NCBI GenBank assembly: GCA_009691725.1
Contig: SIAP01000023.1
Span: 1-34,607, forward strand
DNA length: 34,607 nucleotides
Origin: Phycisphaerales bacterium
Lineage (GTDB): Bacteria > Planctomycetota > Phycisphaerae > Phycisphaerales > SM1A02
Reading direction: 5' to 3'
The translations under genes and the position numbers were made by a program. Positions 23,867-31,466 of the stretch are shown here, piece after piece (position 1 is the stretch's first letter; the number at the start of each line of letters is the position of its first letter). Below the pieces are notes generated by a model, which was not told where the DNA came from, made no database searches, and saw only the letters and a list, made by a program, of their open reading frames with translations.

Positions 23867-25141
23867 ATGCGAAGCACCAGTTCCATCATCATCGATCTCG
23901 CGGCGCTCGACAGGAATCTGCAAGCCATTCGTGCCGTGATTTCGCCGCAGTGCGACCTGTGCGCAGTTGTCAAAGCAGACGCATACGGTCTCGGTGCCCC
24001 CAGAATCGCAAAGCAACTCGCGGCAAGCGGCGCCAGCATGCTTGCGGTCTACAGCCTTCCCCAAGCGGAAGCCATCTCAGCTGCGGGGGTGACCATCCCG
24101 CAATTGGTCTTGATGCCAGTGCGTGAGATCGAAGTCACAGGCGAGTGCCATCGACTCCTGCTCGCTGCTCGTCTGCACTTGGTCGTGCATGGCGCGTCGC
24201 ACGCCCGAGAACTTGCGGCGATCTCCGACCAACTCGGCGGAGGACCGATTCCGGTCCATCTCGAAGTCGACACTGGCATGTCGCGCGGAGGAGCGACCGT
24301 TTCTGAAGCAGGACGGGTCCTCGCATTGATCGCAGATGAGCGACGGTTGCGACTCGCAGGAATCTTCACGCACTTCTCGGATAGCAGAGGCGATGGCGGA
24401 CGAACCCATTCCCAAATGGACGAATTCGAGCGACTCCTGATCGATCATGCCCATCACATCCCGGATGAAGCCTCCGTTCATGTTGCGAACTCCCACGCGG
24501 CATTGCGACACCCGCGCTTCCATCGGTCGATGATCCGAACTGGACTGGCGTGGACTGGATTGGCACAGGATCCCGCGTGTGACGTGGACAGAGTTGCGGG
24601 GGAGGAGTCATGCGAGCTGGAATTCGCACTGCCATCACTCGAGTCGATTGTGCGATGGGAGTCGACCATCGTGCACACGAAAACGATTGAGTCATCCGTC
24701 GCAGTCGGCTATGGATCCCGCTGGAAGAGCACACGACCAACTCGCCTCGGTGTCATTCCTGTGGGCTATTTCGACGGATATCCCGTGGCGTCGGGCGTGA
24801 GCGAGGATCGCTGGATCCGCATCGACACTGGATCTCGCTCCTATGAAGTTCCCGTCGTTGGTGCAATCAATATGGATCAATGCGTTGTGGACATCACGGA
24901 TGTTCCACCATCGATTGCGTATGGGGATGGATTCGTGGGGATGACCGCAGAGATTTACGGTGCGGATGCGCGCGCGCGCAATTACCTGCCGCGCGTGGCC
25001 AAGGCTGTCGGGGCGCACGCCTACGAGTTGCTCTGTCGGATGACACCACGCATCGGACGCAAGTACATCGAGGATGCGAATGCGACCGCGCAGATCGACC
25101 ATCGACGTGTGTTGCCCTCATCGAGCGCGATGACCGCGTAA
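23867..25141 (+). CDS. alr: Alanine racemase
   Basis: Alr is a PLP enzyme that makes D-alanine for peptidoglycan. The 424-residue product carries the PLP lysine in VVKADAYGLG (34-43, Lys36). It also has HLEVDTGMSRGG (131-142), the catalytic-type Tyr282 in VGYGSRW (280-286), IPVGYFDGYP (297-306) and GAINMDQCVVD. A C-terminal tail of about 25 residues extends beyond the barrel domain. The ATG at 23867 follows a GAGGG (23852-23856) at a somewhat long distance. Together with murA it supports a peptidoglycan wall. Only 16 bases separate it from the multi-HTH gene, so the two are probably co-transcribed. Confidence 0.96.
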   Translation: MRSTSSIIIDLAALDRNLQAIRAVISPQCDLCAVVKADAYGLGAPRIAKQLAASGASMLAVYSLPQAEAISAAGVTIPQLVLMPVREIEVTGECHRLLLAARLHLVVHGASHARELAAISDQLGGGPIPVHLEVDTGMSRGGATVSEAGRVLALIADERRLRLAGIFTHFSDSRGDGGRTHSQMDEFERLLIDHAHHIPDEASVHVANSHAALRHPRFHRSMIRTGLAWTGLAQDPACDVDRVAGEESCELEFALPSLESIVRWESTIVHTKTIESSVAVGYGSRWKSTRPTRLGVIPVGYFDGYPVASGVSEDRWIRIDTGSRSYEVPVVGAINMDQCVVDITDVPPSIAYGDGFVGMTAEIYGADARARNYLPRVAKAVGAHAYELLCRMTPRIGRKYIEDANATAQIDHRRVLPSSSAMTA

Positions 25142-25157
25142 GGAATAGGCTTCCGCC

Positions 25158-26858
25158 ATGCCGAGATCTGGTGCATTCATCTTGGATGAGATGCGCAGTC
25201 TTGCAAAGCAAGTCTCATTTGTTCCCAAGGAGGCTGCTCGCCGTCAGGTTGCTGCAGCCCGCGTGCTGCTCGATCATGTCCAGCCAGACGAGTTGTATGG
25301 CTGGAGCAAGATCGTCTTCCAGATCACCCGTTTCAAGGTCGAGGAGCGATCGACACGAGGCGAGTTGCAGGTTGTCGGTCAATCATTGCAGCGCGATTTA
25401 GGCGAACTCATTCTGAGGCTGAGTCGTCGCGCACCGGAACTCGCCGGGACAGCGTGGACGATTTCCAAACTCGCCGCAGAGTGGAGGGTCAGCACGCGCA
25501 CGATTCATCGATTACGCAAACGCGGGCTTGCTGCCTGTTGGATGGAGCGAACTCTGTGTGGACCGCGAACCTACCGTACGACTTCTCGCGGGCTCCTCTT
25601 GGCAGTTCGACGAAGCGATGCGCACGAGTTTCAAATTCGCCACGCCAGCGCACTCGCTCGAGCGGCGAAAATGAACAGGATGACTCCCTCTGCGCGTGGC
25701 GACATTCTCCGTCGAGCGAGTGCGGCAGCAGCAGGGGGTGAACGTCGTGTTTCGATTGCGGCACGAGAGATCGCAAGAGAGATGGGAGTGAGCACCGAGA
25801 GCGTCCGTGTCCTTCTTGTGCGCACTCCAAGCGCGTCGCATGGAAAACTCGTTGGGAGAGGGTCTCGGAGTCTCCGTCATGAATCCCTCGCATTTTCCGC
25901 ATGGCGGCGCGGGGATTCAGTCGGCGAATTGGCGCGGCGCATCGGCTGTTCACAGCAGTCTGCGGATCGGCTCGCGCACCGCGCTCGCGCCCAGTACCTC
26001 CGTCATTTCGCCCACCGCTTTTCTCCCGAGTCGGTGTCGATTCCCGAGCCGTTTGTGCGTGAGGATGCGCGATCGATTCTGCTCGGCGTTCCATCGGTGC
26101 GAACCAACCTCGCCGGAGCACATCCGATGACCAAGTCCCACGAGTGGCTGTCGATGGGAGCGAACGCGCCGCAGAAGCAGGCTCCATCACACATCAGAAC
26201 TGGCGGCGCAGATGCCGCACAAATGATGGCGGTGCGCTTTCTTCATTGGAGTGCACGTGAGTCGACGAGACTTCTTCCGACGATTCGCCCAACAGAAGTG
26301 AGCCTCGATCGAATCGAGACAGACTTGCGCTGGGCGCGCATTCTGATGCGTTCGCTCTTGGAGCGAGCGATGCCGACCATCAACGCTCGACTGAAAGTAT
26401 GGAGCGGAGGAGATGCGATGAGAATTGCGCCTGAGCAACTCAAGCGCATCCTCGCGCTTGTTGGCGAATCACTCGTTGTAGTCATTCGCGACTCCGATCC
26501 AGCCCAGATTGCCAGTGGAAGAGTGCGGGTCGATCAAGCGGTGGCGCTCCATCTCGATCGACGGCTCGCTGCCGTCGGACCACCGGTGAAGTGGGATTCA
26601 TCCGCGCAGAAGCCACCGCCTGTGCGCGATCCGATCGATGCGCAACTTCCATGGCAGGCGCCGCGCGCTCCGTTGGAACGAAGGGTCTGTCGTGCAGCGC
26701 TTGAACCAGCAACTCTCTTGCTCTGGCAGATGCGGTTGGGGTTGATGCGCACCAGCCCCGATGGGATAGCGCGCGCCACGAATCCGATGACCATCGATGA
26801 AATCGCCGCGGTACTCGGCAAGCCGAACAGTGTTGTTGCGCGGCGACTCGCGCTGTGA
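25158..26858 (+). CDS. Multi-helix-turn-helix, sigma-factor-like protein
   Basis: This is a 566-residue basic protein. SD-like GGAATAGG lies about 9 bases before its ATG. Four helix-turn-helix-like segments can be read: 99-125 (AWTISKLAAEWRVSTRTIHR), 199-222 (SIAAREIAREMGVSTESVRVLL), 253-280 (DSVGELARRIGCSQQSADRLAHR) and the extreme C-terminus (MTIDEIAAVLGKPNSVVARRL, about 544-564). Segments 2 to 4 resemble sigma-70 region 3/4 helices. The middle part (about 355-470) contains DLRWARILMRSLLERAM, faintly like region 2. The N-terminal block VQPDELYGWSKIVFQITRF looks structured but is not assigned. It may be a divergent sigma factor or a DNA-binding regulator; enzyme motifs are absent. The stop follows directly after the last HTH. 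The frame has a consistent coding look. Confidence 0.8.
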   Translation: MPRSGAFILDEMRSLAKQVSFVPKEAARRQVAAARVLLDHVQPDELYGWSKIVFQITRFKVEERSTRGELQVVGQSLQRDLGELILRLSRRAPELAGTAWTISKLAAEWRVSTRTIHRLRKRGLAACWMERTLCGPRTYRTTSRGLLLAVRRSDAHEFQIRHASALARAAKMNRMTPSARGDILRRASAAAAGGERRVSIAAREIAREMGVSTESVRVLLVRTPSASHGKLVGRGSRSLRHESLAFSAWRRGDSVGELARRIGCSQQSADRLAHRARAQYLRHFAHRFSPESVSIPEPFVREDARSILLGVPSVRTNLAGAHPMTKSHEWLSMGANAPQKQAPSHIRTGGADAAQMMAVRFLHWSARESTRLLPTIRPTEVSLDRIETDLRWARILMRSLLERAMPTINARLKVWSGGDAMRIAPEQLKRILALVGESLVVVIRDSDPAQIASGRVRVDQAVALHLDRRLAAVGPPVKWDSSAQKPPPVRDPIDAQLPWQAPRAPLERRVCRAALEPATLLLWQMRLGLMRTSPDGIARATNPMTIDEIAAVLGKPNSVVARRLAL

Positions 26859-26921
26859 ACGGCGCATGCCCAGCGATGAACTGTGCTGCAAAAGAGTCGT
26901 GAGTCCGCAGCCAGCGCGGTC

Positions 26922-26999
26922 GCCAAAGCCACAGCCAAAGCCACAGCCAGAGCCACAGCCAGAGCCACAGCCAGAGCCAGAGCCAGAGCCACAGCCAGC
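26922..26999. repeat. Hexanucleotide tandem repeat, 13 units of GCCANA
   Basis: Thirteen contiguous six-base units (mainly GCCAGA and GCCACA, two GCCAAA, the last GCCAGC) fill half of the 148-base gap between two convergent genes. The plus strand of the array contains no T. All frames stay open through it, giving artefactual Pro/Gln/Glu or Gly/Cys repeats, but no start or SD supports translation. Confidence 0.95.
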
Positions 27000-27006
27000 G
27001 GGGCAA

Positions 27007-27492
27007 TTAGCGTTTGGAGAACTGGAATCGTCGACGCGCACCGGACTGACCGTACTTCTTGCGCTCGACCTTTCGAGAATCGCGGGTCAGGAATCCGTTA
27101 TCGCGCAGAGCTGGTTCCAAATTGGCGTCGTATGCGAAGAGCGATCGGGCGAGCCCCATCACCACCGCACCAGCCTGCCCGGTGACACCGCCACCGAGAA
27201 CATTGACGCGGACATCAATCTTGCCCTTGAGCGAGCATTTGTCCATCACGCCGAAGAGCATCTTGCGATCTCGATCTTCGACAAAGAACTCTTCGATTGG
27301 TGTTTCGTTCACCAAGAATTCGCCAGAGCCAGGACGCACTCGGACGCGCGCCGTGGCAGTCTTGCGGCGGCCTGTTCCCCAGTACCAACCCTTGGAATCG
27401 GCGATGCGATGGAGCGAAGCCTTCGTCGTTCCAATCGGATTTGGACTTGCGGTTGGTGCGGTTGCGCCGCCGATGCTGATGAGGCTGGTCAT
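27007..27492 (-). CDS. rpsI: Small ribosomal subunit protein uS9
   Basis: uS9 has a globular body on the 30S head and a C-terminal tail that reaches the P-site tRNA. The 161-residue product has GTGRRKTATARVRVRPG (39-55), the LGGGVTGQAGAVVMGLAR block and the canonical end GQSGARRRFQFSKR with terminal Ser-Lys-Arg. About 38 residues precede the usual start (a Ser/Thr/Pro/Ala-rich head), making it longer than the usual 130 or so. The start is supported by the 3-base gap to rplM and an AAGG about 8 bases upstream. Its 3' end is followed by the hexanucleotide array; no terminator hairpin is visible. Confidence 0.97.
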   Translation of the reverse strand: MTSLISIGGATAPTASPNPIGTTKASLHRIADSKGWYWGTGRRKTATARVRVRPGSGEFLVNETPIEEFFVEDRDRKMLFGVMDKCSLKGKIDVRVNVLGGGVTGQAGAVVMGLARSLFAYDANLEPALRDNGFLTRDSRKVERKKYGQSGARRRFQFSKR

Positions 27493-27495
27493 GGA

Positions 27496-27936
27496 TTAGG
27501 CCTTGGTCTTCATTGGAGTTGGTTGTTGTGCCTGATGGTCGTGTTCGCCACCTGCAAAGACGCGCAGGTTGCGGGTGATCCGTCGGCCGAGACGACCGCG
27601 TGGAAGCATTCGGATGATTGCTTCTGTGACCATCGTCGTTGGATCATCGCGAAGCAGTGTTTCGTAATTGCGGACGCGCAGTCCACCTGGATAACCGCTC
27701 CATTTGCGCAGTGTCTTGAGCTCGGCCTTGCGCCCAGTCAGGACCACCTTCGCCGCGTTGGTGATGATGACCGAATCGCCGCACAGCACATTTGGGGTGT
27801 ACTCCGGTCGATGCTTGCCCATGAGGGCGGTCGCAACTTCGGTCGCCAGTCGGCCGAGCACTTTGCCCTCCGCATCGACGATGCGCCACGTGGCGGAGAG
27901 CTGTCCAGGTTGAATGAATGTGGTTTGGCGGGGCAT
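27496..27936 (-). CDS. rplM: Large ribosomal subunit protein uL13
   Basis: uL13 is an early-assembling 23S rRNA-binding protein. The 146-residue product contains TWRIVDAEGKVLGRLATEVA (16-35), LMGKHRPEYTPNVLCGDSVIITNA, GYPGGLR and the IRMLPRGRLGRRITRNLRVFAGGEHDHQAQQP end, all typical. Start ATG at 27936 with AAGGA 9-10 bases upstream. It heads the usual two-gene rplM-rpsI operon. A strong promoter and a 5'-terminal hairpin lie upstream. The C-terminus carries a short extra tail (TPMKTKA). Confidence 0.97.
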   Translation of the reverse strand: MPRQTTFIQPGQLSATWRIVDAEGKVLGRLATEVATALMGKHRPEYTPNVLCGDSVIITNAAKVVLTGRKAELKTLRKWSGYPGGLRVRNYETLLRDDPTTMVTEAIIRMLPRGRLGRRITRNLRVFAGGEHDHQAQQPTPMKTKA

Positions 27937-27960
27937 GTGATCAGGTCCTTCGAGAACTCT

Positions 27961-27976
27961 CCCCGATGATTCGGGG
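27961..27976 (-). promoter_or_regulatory. Hairpin at the 5' end of the rplM leader
   Basis: CCCCGA (27961-27966) and TCGGGG (27971-27976) pair perfectly around a 4-base loop. From the promoter at 27987-28014, transcription would start near 27980, so the hairpin would begin within the first few leader bases. It may protect the RNA end or bind uL13 for feedback. No T-run follows it on the minus strand. Confidence 0.4.
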
Positions 27977-27986
27977 GGAACGGAAA

Positions 27987-28014
27987 AGCGTACCGAAATC
28001 GCAGAAAGTGTCAA
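27987..28014 (-). promoter_or_regulatory. Sigma-70-type promoter of rplM-rpsI
   Basis: On the minus strand a perfect TTGACA (28014-28009) is followed after 16 bases by TACGCT (27992-27987). This gives a leader of about 44 bases. It is the only consensus -35 found in this divergent gap. Confidence 0.55.
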
Positions 28015-28044
28015 GGGATTGGCTCGCTGATAGCGTCCTCCAAC

Positions 28045-29502
28045 ATGTGGACCCCAAGGAATTCGTTGATCGCATCGTGGATCGTTATTGTGCTTTGCGC
28101 GGGAGTGTGGATTTCGCTCGATTCGCTGCTCGGTGAGGACACGCAACCCACTGAAATCGCGCCTGCACATGGTCCAGCGGAATCGCCAGCGGAACTCCAA
28201 GCCAAACCGATGGCGGGCTTCAAGGATGTTCTGCTCGGGCGGCTTGTGTTGACGCTGACTTTGATGGACGGCACGGGCCAGAATCGGATTTTGATCAGGA
28301 GTCAGATCGCGCCGCTACTCGACACCAAAGCCGGTCCTGTCACGAATCTCTGTGGCGCGATCCTGCTCGCTCGGATGGGCGATGAAACTGCTGGGGCCGA
28401 TGCAGACGCAGTCATCAAACGCGTGGAGGCAGATCCTTCGCTCGCACCCCCCGCATTTCTGTCGACCGCAACCATCGTTGCGAAAGCCATTCGTGATGTC
28501 GAGGGAGATTCCGACGAGCACAATCTCACCGCAGAGCAAACTCGATCGCTCATCTCGTCGATGGGGTGGTATGGCGAACTGATGGTCTCAACGGCGCAGC
28601 GTGACGAGTCGTTCGAGACATCGCTGTTGAGCAGCCTGTGGTCCATCATGATTGCACTGATCGTGCTGGGAATTGGCGCACTCGTCGCTGGATTTGGCGG
28701 CTCAGCATGGCTCGTGTTTATCTTGTGGAAATGGTTCAAGGGATCACTTGCCAATCCAATGGCTGAACCGATTCACACACAGACGACGCTTTCATGGATC
28801 TTCGCAGGATGGTTCGCGCTCACGATTCTCCTGGCGATCATGGTCGCGGTGTTGGGGAGCCGAGCAGAGCGTCTGTTGGGCCCAACAGCATTGGCGTTCC
28901 AACTTGGAGTGATGTTCTTGCCGCTCGTGGCGCTGGCACTTCCCATGTGCGTGGGGCGAACGCGGGCGTCGTGGGGGCAGATCAGACGCGATGTCGGATT
29001 GCACTGTGGCCGTGGATTCTGGCGAGAAGTTGGATATGGAGTCACGACCTATGCCACTGCCGTCCCCATGGTTGTCGTTGGAGCGGGAATCGCCTTCCTT
29101 CTTTCGCTGGTGCTCTCGCAAGAACTTGGTGCCGCAGAGCATCCAATTCAGCGCGCCATCGCCGAAGGTGGTGTTGGCGCACGATTGATGCTGTTGTTCA
29201 TCGCTGCCGTCGCGGCACCGATCGTCGAAGAGATCGTCTTTCGAGGAGTGCTCTTTCGACACTTGCGAGAGCTCTCCGCACGATGGGGTCGCGAGCTTTC
29301 CTTTGTGTTCTCTGCGCTCGCGTCCAGTCTGGTCTTCGCCGCGATTCATCCTCAGGGGATTCTCTTTATCCCAATTCTCGGAGCGCTTGCATTCGCCTTT
29401 TGCTTTGCGCGTGAGACGCGCGGAAGTTTGATTTCATGCATCGTCGCCCACGGGATCAACAATGGCGTGGTCGTCGCGCTGAATTGCGTGTTGCTGGGAT
29501 GA
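28045..29502 (+). CDS. CPBP-family intramembrane metalloprotease
   Basis: The protein belongs to the CPBP/Abi family related to Rce1 CAAX proteases. Residues about 8-28 form an N-terminal helix, followed by an extramembrane region of about 165 residues that is not recognised, then about eight membrane helices (from about 197). The active-site motifs are EEIVFRG (395-401), with Glu395, Glu396 and Arg400; FAAIHPQ (431-437) with His435; and HGINN (469-473). In bacteria such enzymes are linked to bacteriocin self-immunity or membrane-protein cleavage; the substrate here is unknown. The ATG at 28045 has no SD. It is divergent from rplM. Confidence 0.92.
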   Translation: MWTPRNSLIASWIVIVLCAGVWISLDSLLGEDTQPTEIAPAHGPAESPAELQAKPMAGFKDVLLGRLVLTLTLMDGTGQNRILIRSQIAPLLDTKAGPVTNLCGAILLARMGDETAGADADAVIKRVEADPSLAPPAFLSTATIVAKAIRDVEGDSDEHNLTAEQTRSLISSMGWYGELMVSTAQRDESFETSLLSSLWSIMIALIVLGIGALVAGFGGSAWLVFILWKWFKGSLANPMAEPIHTQTTLSWIFAGWFALTILLAIMVAVLGSRAERLLGPTALAFQLGVMFLPLVALALPMCVGRTRASWGQIRRDVGLHCGRGFWREVGYGVTTYATAVPMVVVGAGIAFLLSLVLSQELGAAEHPIQRAIAEGGVGARLMLLFIAAVAAPIVEEIVFRGVLFRHLRELSARWGRELSFVFSALASSLVFAAIHPQGILFIPILGALAFAFCFARETRGSLISCIVAHGINNGVVVALNCVLLG

Positions 29503-29516
29503 TTAGCGAGCGAATT

Positions 29517-29608
29517 GACCCAGCGCAGAGACGACCCAGCGCAGAGACGACCCAGCGCAGAGACGACCCAGCGCAGAGACGACCCAGCGCAGAGACGACC
29601 CAGCGCAC
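29517..29608. repeat. 16-base tandem repeat, 5.7 copies
   Basis: Five perfect copies of GACCCAGCGCAGAGAC (29517-29596) and a partial sixth copy (29597-29608) fill the 109-base gap between two convergent genes. The plus strand of the array has no T. Without spacers it is not a CRISPR. It begins 14 bases after the CPBP stop and ends 3 bases before the HNH stop. Confidence 0.95.
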
Positions 29609-29611
29609 TGA

Positions 29612-30244
29612 TCACTCGAGTTCGATGGTCCAGTACGCCTCGTCGAGGAACGCCTTCCACGACTGATATTTTGGACTGCCCAGTCGCAGTGCGATCGCAG
29701 GATTTCGTTTCGGCTTGATGGCTGGTCGAAGAATCGTCATTCGCGCTTGTGCGGGGGTACGGCCGCCCTTCTTCGCATTGCACTTCACACACGCACAGAC
29801 CAGGTTGGTCCACGAATTCGCCCCGCCCTGCACGCGTGGCACGACATGATCCAGCGTCAACTCTCGCGTTGAGTAGTACTTGCCGCAGTACTGGCACTGG
29901 TTTGCGTCGCGGGCGTAAATGTTGCGGCGATTCAACTTGACCTGCTCACGCGGGAATCGGTCATACCCCAGCAGTCGGATGATCTTTGGCACTGCGATGA
30001 CCAAGCGCGGCGTCGTCACCCAATCATGCACTTCGTGCTCGTGCGCACGCTGGTACTCAGACGCATCTGCCCACGTGACCAAGTCGTACGAAATGTAATT
30101 GCCAGCCTCCACGGAGATGACTTCGGCGACATCCCGAGTGAGCAGCGTGAATGCCCGACGGGCGTTGACCACCCGGAGCGCTGTGTACAGCTTGTTCAGA
30201 ACCAATACTTTGGAATCAAGTCCCGATACCAGAGCAGTCAACAC
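29612..30244 (-). CDS. HNH endonuclease family protein
   Basis: The 210-residue product has an N-terminal part with VLVLNKLYTALRVVNARRAFTLL (about 13-35) and a C-terminal HNH fold. The HNH carries zinc pairs Cys117/Cys120 (CQYC) and Cys152/Cys155 (CVKCN), and the catalytic LDHVVPR (Asp132, His133) with Asn147. This architecture is common in bacterial chromosomes as a stand-alone gene of unknown biological role, not part of an obvious mobile element here. AGGAG on the minus strand (30252-30248) is 3 bases from a GTG at 30244 and 6 bases from a TTG at 30241, so the TTG one codon later may be the true start. A 7-base-pair palindrome lies just upstream of the SD. Confidence 0.92.
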   Translation of the reverse strand: MLTALVSGLDSKVLVLNKLYTALRVVNARRAFTLLTRDVAEVISVEAGNYISYDLVTWADASEYQRAHEHEVHDWVTTPRLVIAVPKIIRLLGYDRFPREQVKLNRRNIYARDANQCQYCGKYYSTRELTLDHVVPRVQGGANSWTNLVCACVKCNAKKGGRTPAQARMTILRPAIKPKRNPAIALRLGSPKYQSWKAFLDEAYWTIELE

Positions 30245-30255
30245 AATCTCCTATT

Positions 30256-30272
30256 CGAGACCGACGGTCTCG
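30256..30272. promoter_or_regulatory. Palindrome upstream of the HNH gene
   Basis: CGAGACC (30256-30262) and GGTCTCG (30266-30272) flank GAC, ending 3 bases before the SD of the HNH gene in the direction of reading. Further upstream, CCCC (30288-30291) can pair with GGGG on either side (30277-30280 or 30296-30299). It could be an operator or an RNA hairpin near the ribosome site. The gap 30245-30362 holds nothing else. Confidence 0.45.
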
Positions 30273-30362
30273 GCGAGGGGAGTCTATCCCCGGCTGGGGG
30301 AGACGCCAATTGTCTTTGCGGAAAGCTGCCCATTCGTCCCGGGCGGAACGAGCCGCGAGGAA

Positions 30363-31064
30363 TCAGATGAAGAATGGTGGCTGCGACGCGAGGATTATTG
30401 GCGTAGCAGTTGGAAGATGTTCGCGCAACAGTTGTTCGATCTTGGCATGAGGCAAGATTCCCTCTCCCCACGCGACGCGATCGAAGCAGGGATGTTCGTC
30501 GGTGGAATCACTGGAATGCGCGATGTCTTCGAGGATGCACACGGAGCATCGCGGACCAAGATTGCTGATCGAACGAACAAGGTGGTCGTCGAGAGCGCGC
30601 AGCATCGAAGGCGCGATCAGTCCAGATGGATAGAGCACCGATGCAAGTCCGTGGCTCCGTCGATCATTCCAGAGTCGCATCTGTCCGGCGACATCACTCA
30701 CCAGATGCGTGTAGTGGGGGACGATGCCCAGTTGCCTGCTCGAGCCCGCGGCGCTCGGTGGGAGGAGTTCGTCGAGCCATGCCGCGAGCGCTGTGTTTCC
30801 AGTTGCGGTCCAGTTGCGAATGTCGCCCGCAAAGAGTTCCGATGCAAGCGTCCCGCTCCAACAAAGCACGAACCCGGCATCGGTGTCGCCACGTGCGCTC
30901 CGCAGGAGCGAGCGGCACTCCGGTGACTGCGAGTTTCCCCCAATCCAATGAAAACGATCCCCTCCATGAAAAGGCCCGCCGGGTGAGGGCGGGCTTGGTG
31001 TGTGTGTGTTCTCCCGATGCAATGTCGCGCGCGGGTGTGGCAGTGTGCGAAGCAGATCGGTCAT
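30363..31064 (-). CDS. Unknown protein, start uncertain
   Basis: No family is recognised. The frame looks coding from about residue 38 (FHWIGGNSQSPECRSLL) to the end, with mixed helix and strand (for example NTALAAWLDELLPPS and GLIAPSMLRALDDHL) and no membrane segment. The only ATG in frame is at 31064, 24 bases after the rplS stop, with AAGGA 8 bases upstream. A terminator-like hairpin (30968-30996) lies inside the reading frame at about codons 24-31. The first 37 residues (Thr, His, Pro and Gly-rich) look non-conserved. The true start may lie past the hairpin at a rare codon, or the leader may be translated through the hairpin. Nothing in the context reveals the function. Confidence 0.6.
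   Translation of the reverse strand: MTDLLRTLPHPRATLHRENTHTPSPPSPGGPFHGGDRFHWIGGNSQSPECRSLLRSARGDTDAGFVLCWSGTLASELFAGDIRNWTATGNTALAAWLDELLPPSAAGSSRQLGIVPHYTHLVSDVAGQMRLWNDRRSHGLASVLYPSGLIAPSMLRALDDHLVRSISNLGPRCSVCILEDIAHSSDSTDEHPCFDRVAWGEGILPHAKIEQLLREHLPTATPIILASQPPFFI
30968..30996 (-). terminator. Intrinsic terminator after rplS
   Basis: On the minus strand GCCCGCC (30994-30988), a 7-base loop and GGCGGGC (30980-30974) form a perfect GC-rich stem, followed by C and TTTT. AA precedes the stem. It lies about 93 bases after the rplS stop and is the only convincing intrinsic terminator in the window. Confidence 0.75.
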
Positions 31065-31088
31065 TCGATCAGTCCTTCGCAGTCGACG

Positions 31089-31466
31089 TCAACCCGCTGC
31101 GCTCCCGTCCTTGCGCGTTTCCTTGAGTCGTCGCGCCTTGCCGGTCAATCCGCGCAGGTAGTACAACTTGGCGCGGCGAACATCAGCGTGACGGAGCACT
31201 TCGATCTTCGCAACGCGCGATGAATGCAATGGGAAAACGCGCTCGACGCCCTCGTTGGCGACGATGCGTCGCACGGTGATCGTGCGGCTGGTCCCACGAC
31301 CTTTGGTGGCGAGCAGCACGCCTTGAAAAATCTGCACGCGCTCCTTGTCACCTTCGACGATGCGATAGTGAACATCGATGGTGTCACCAATGTGCAGTGT
31401 TGGGATTTCCGCGGCAGGCTTGAGATGCTTGGCCTCCACACTCTCCATGATTGCGGTTCGATTCAT
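31089..31466 (-). CDS. rplS: Large ribosomal subunit protein bL19
   Basis: bL19 sits at the subunit interface of the ribosome. The 125-residue product has FQGVLLATKGRGTSRTITVRRI, the GVERVFPLHSSRVAKIEVLRH block and RRAKLYYLRGLTGKARRLKE, all diagnostic. The ATG at 31466 overlaps the trmD stop (ATGA), and GAGAGGA lies 7 bases upstream. It ends the rpsP-trmD-rplS operon. The N-terminus has about 10 more residues than usual. Confidence 0.97.
   Translation of the reverse strand: MNRTAIMESVEAKHLKPAAEIPTLHIGDTIDVHYRIVEGDKERVQIFQGVLLATKGRGTSRTITVRRIVANEGVERVFPLHSSRVAKIEVLRHADVRRAKLYYLRGLTGKARRLKETRKDGSAAG

Noticed and set aside
26482-27041. Minus-strand frames with Trp-Leu or Gly-Cys-Gly-Ser repeats
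   Set aside because: Artefacts of the open hexamer array; they run antisense to the multi-HTH gene and have no SD.
26797-27969. 390-codon plus-strand frame with Pro-Gln-Pro-Glu repeats
   Set aside because: The repeat is the translated hexamer array and the rest is antisense to rpsI and rplM.
29517-29608. Possible CRISPR array
   Set aside because: The 16-base units are contiguous without spacers and no cas gene is near.
30698-30967. Alternative minus-strand frame starting ATG-GAG-GGG after the terminator
   Set aside because: Its sequence becomes Arg/Ser/His-rich and shadow-like after about 25 codons; the neighbouring frame has better coding character.
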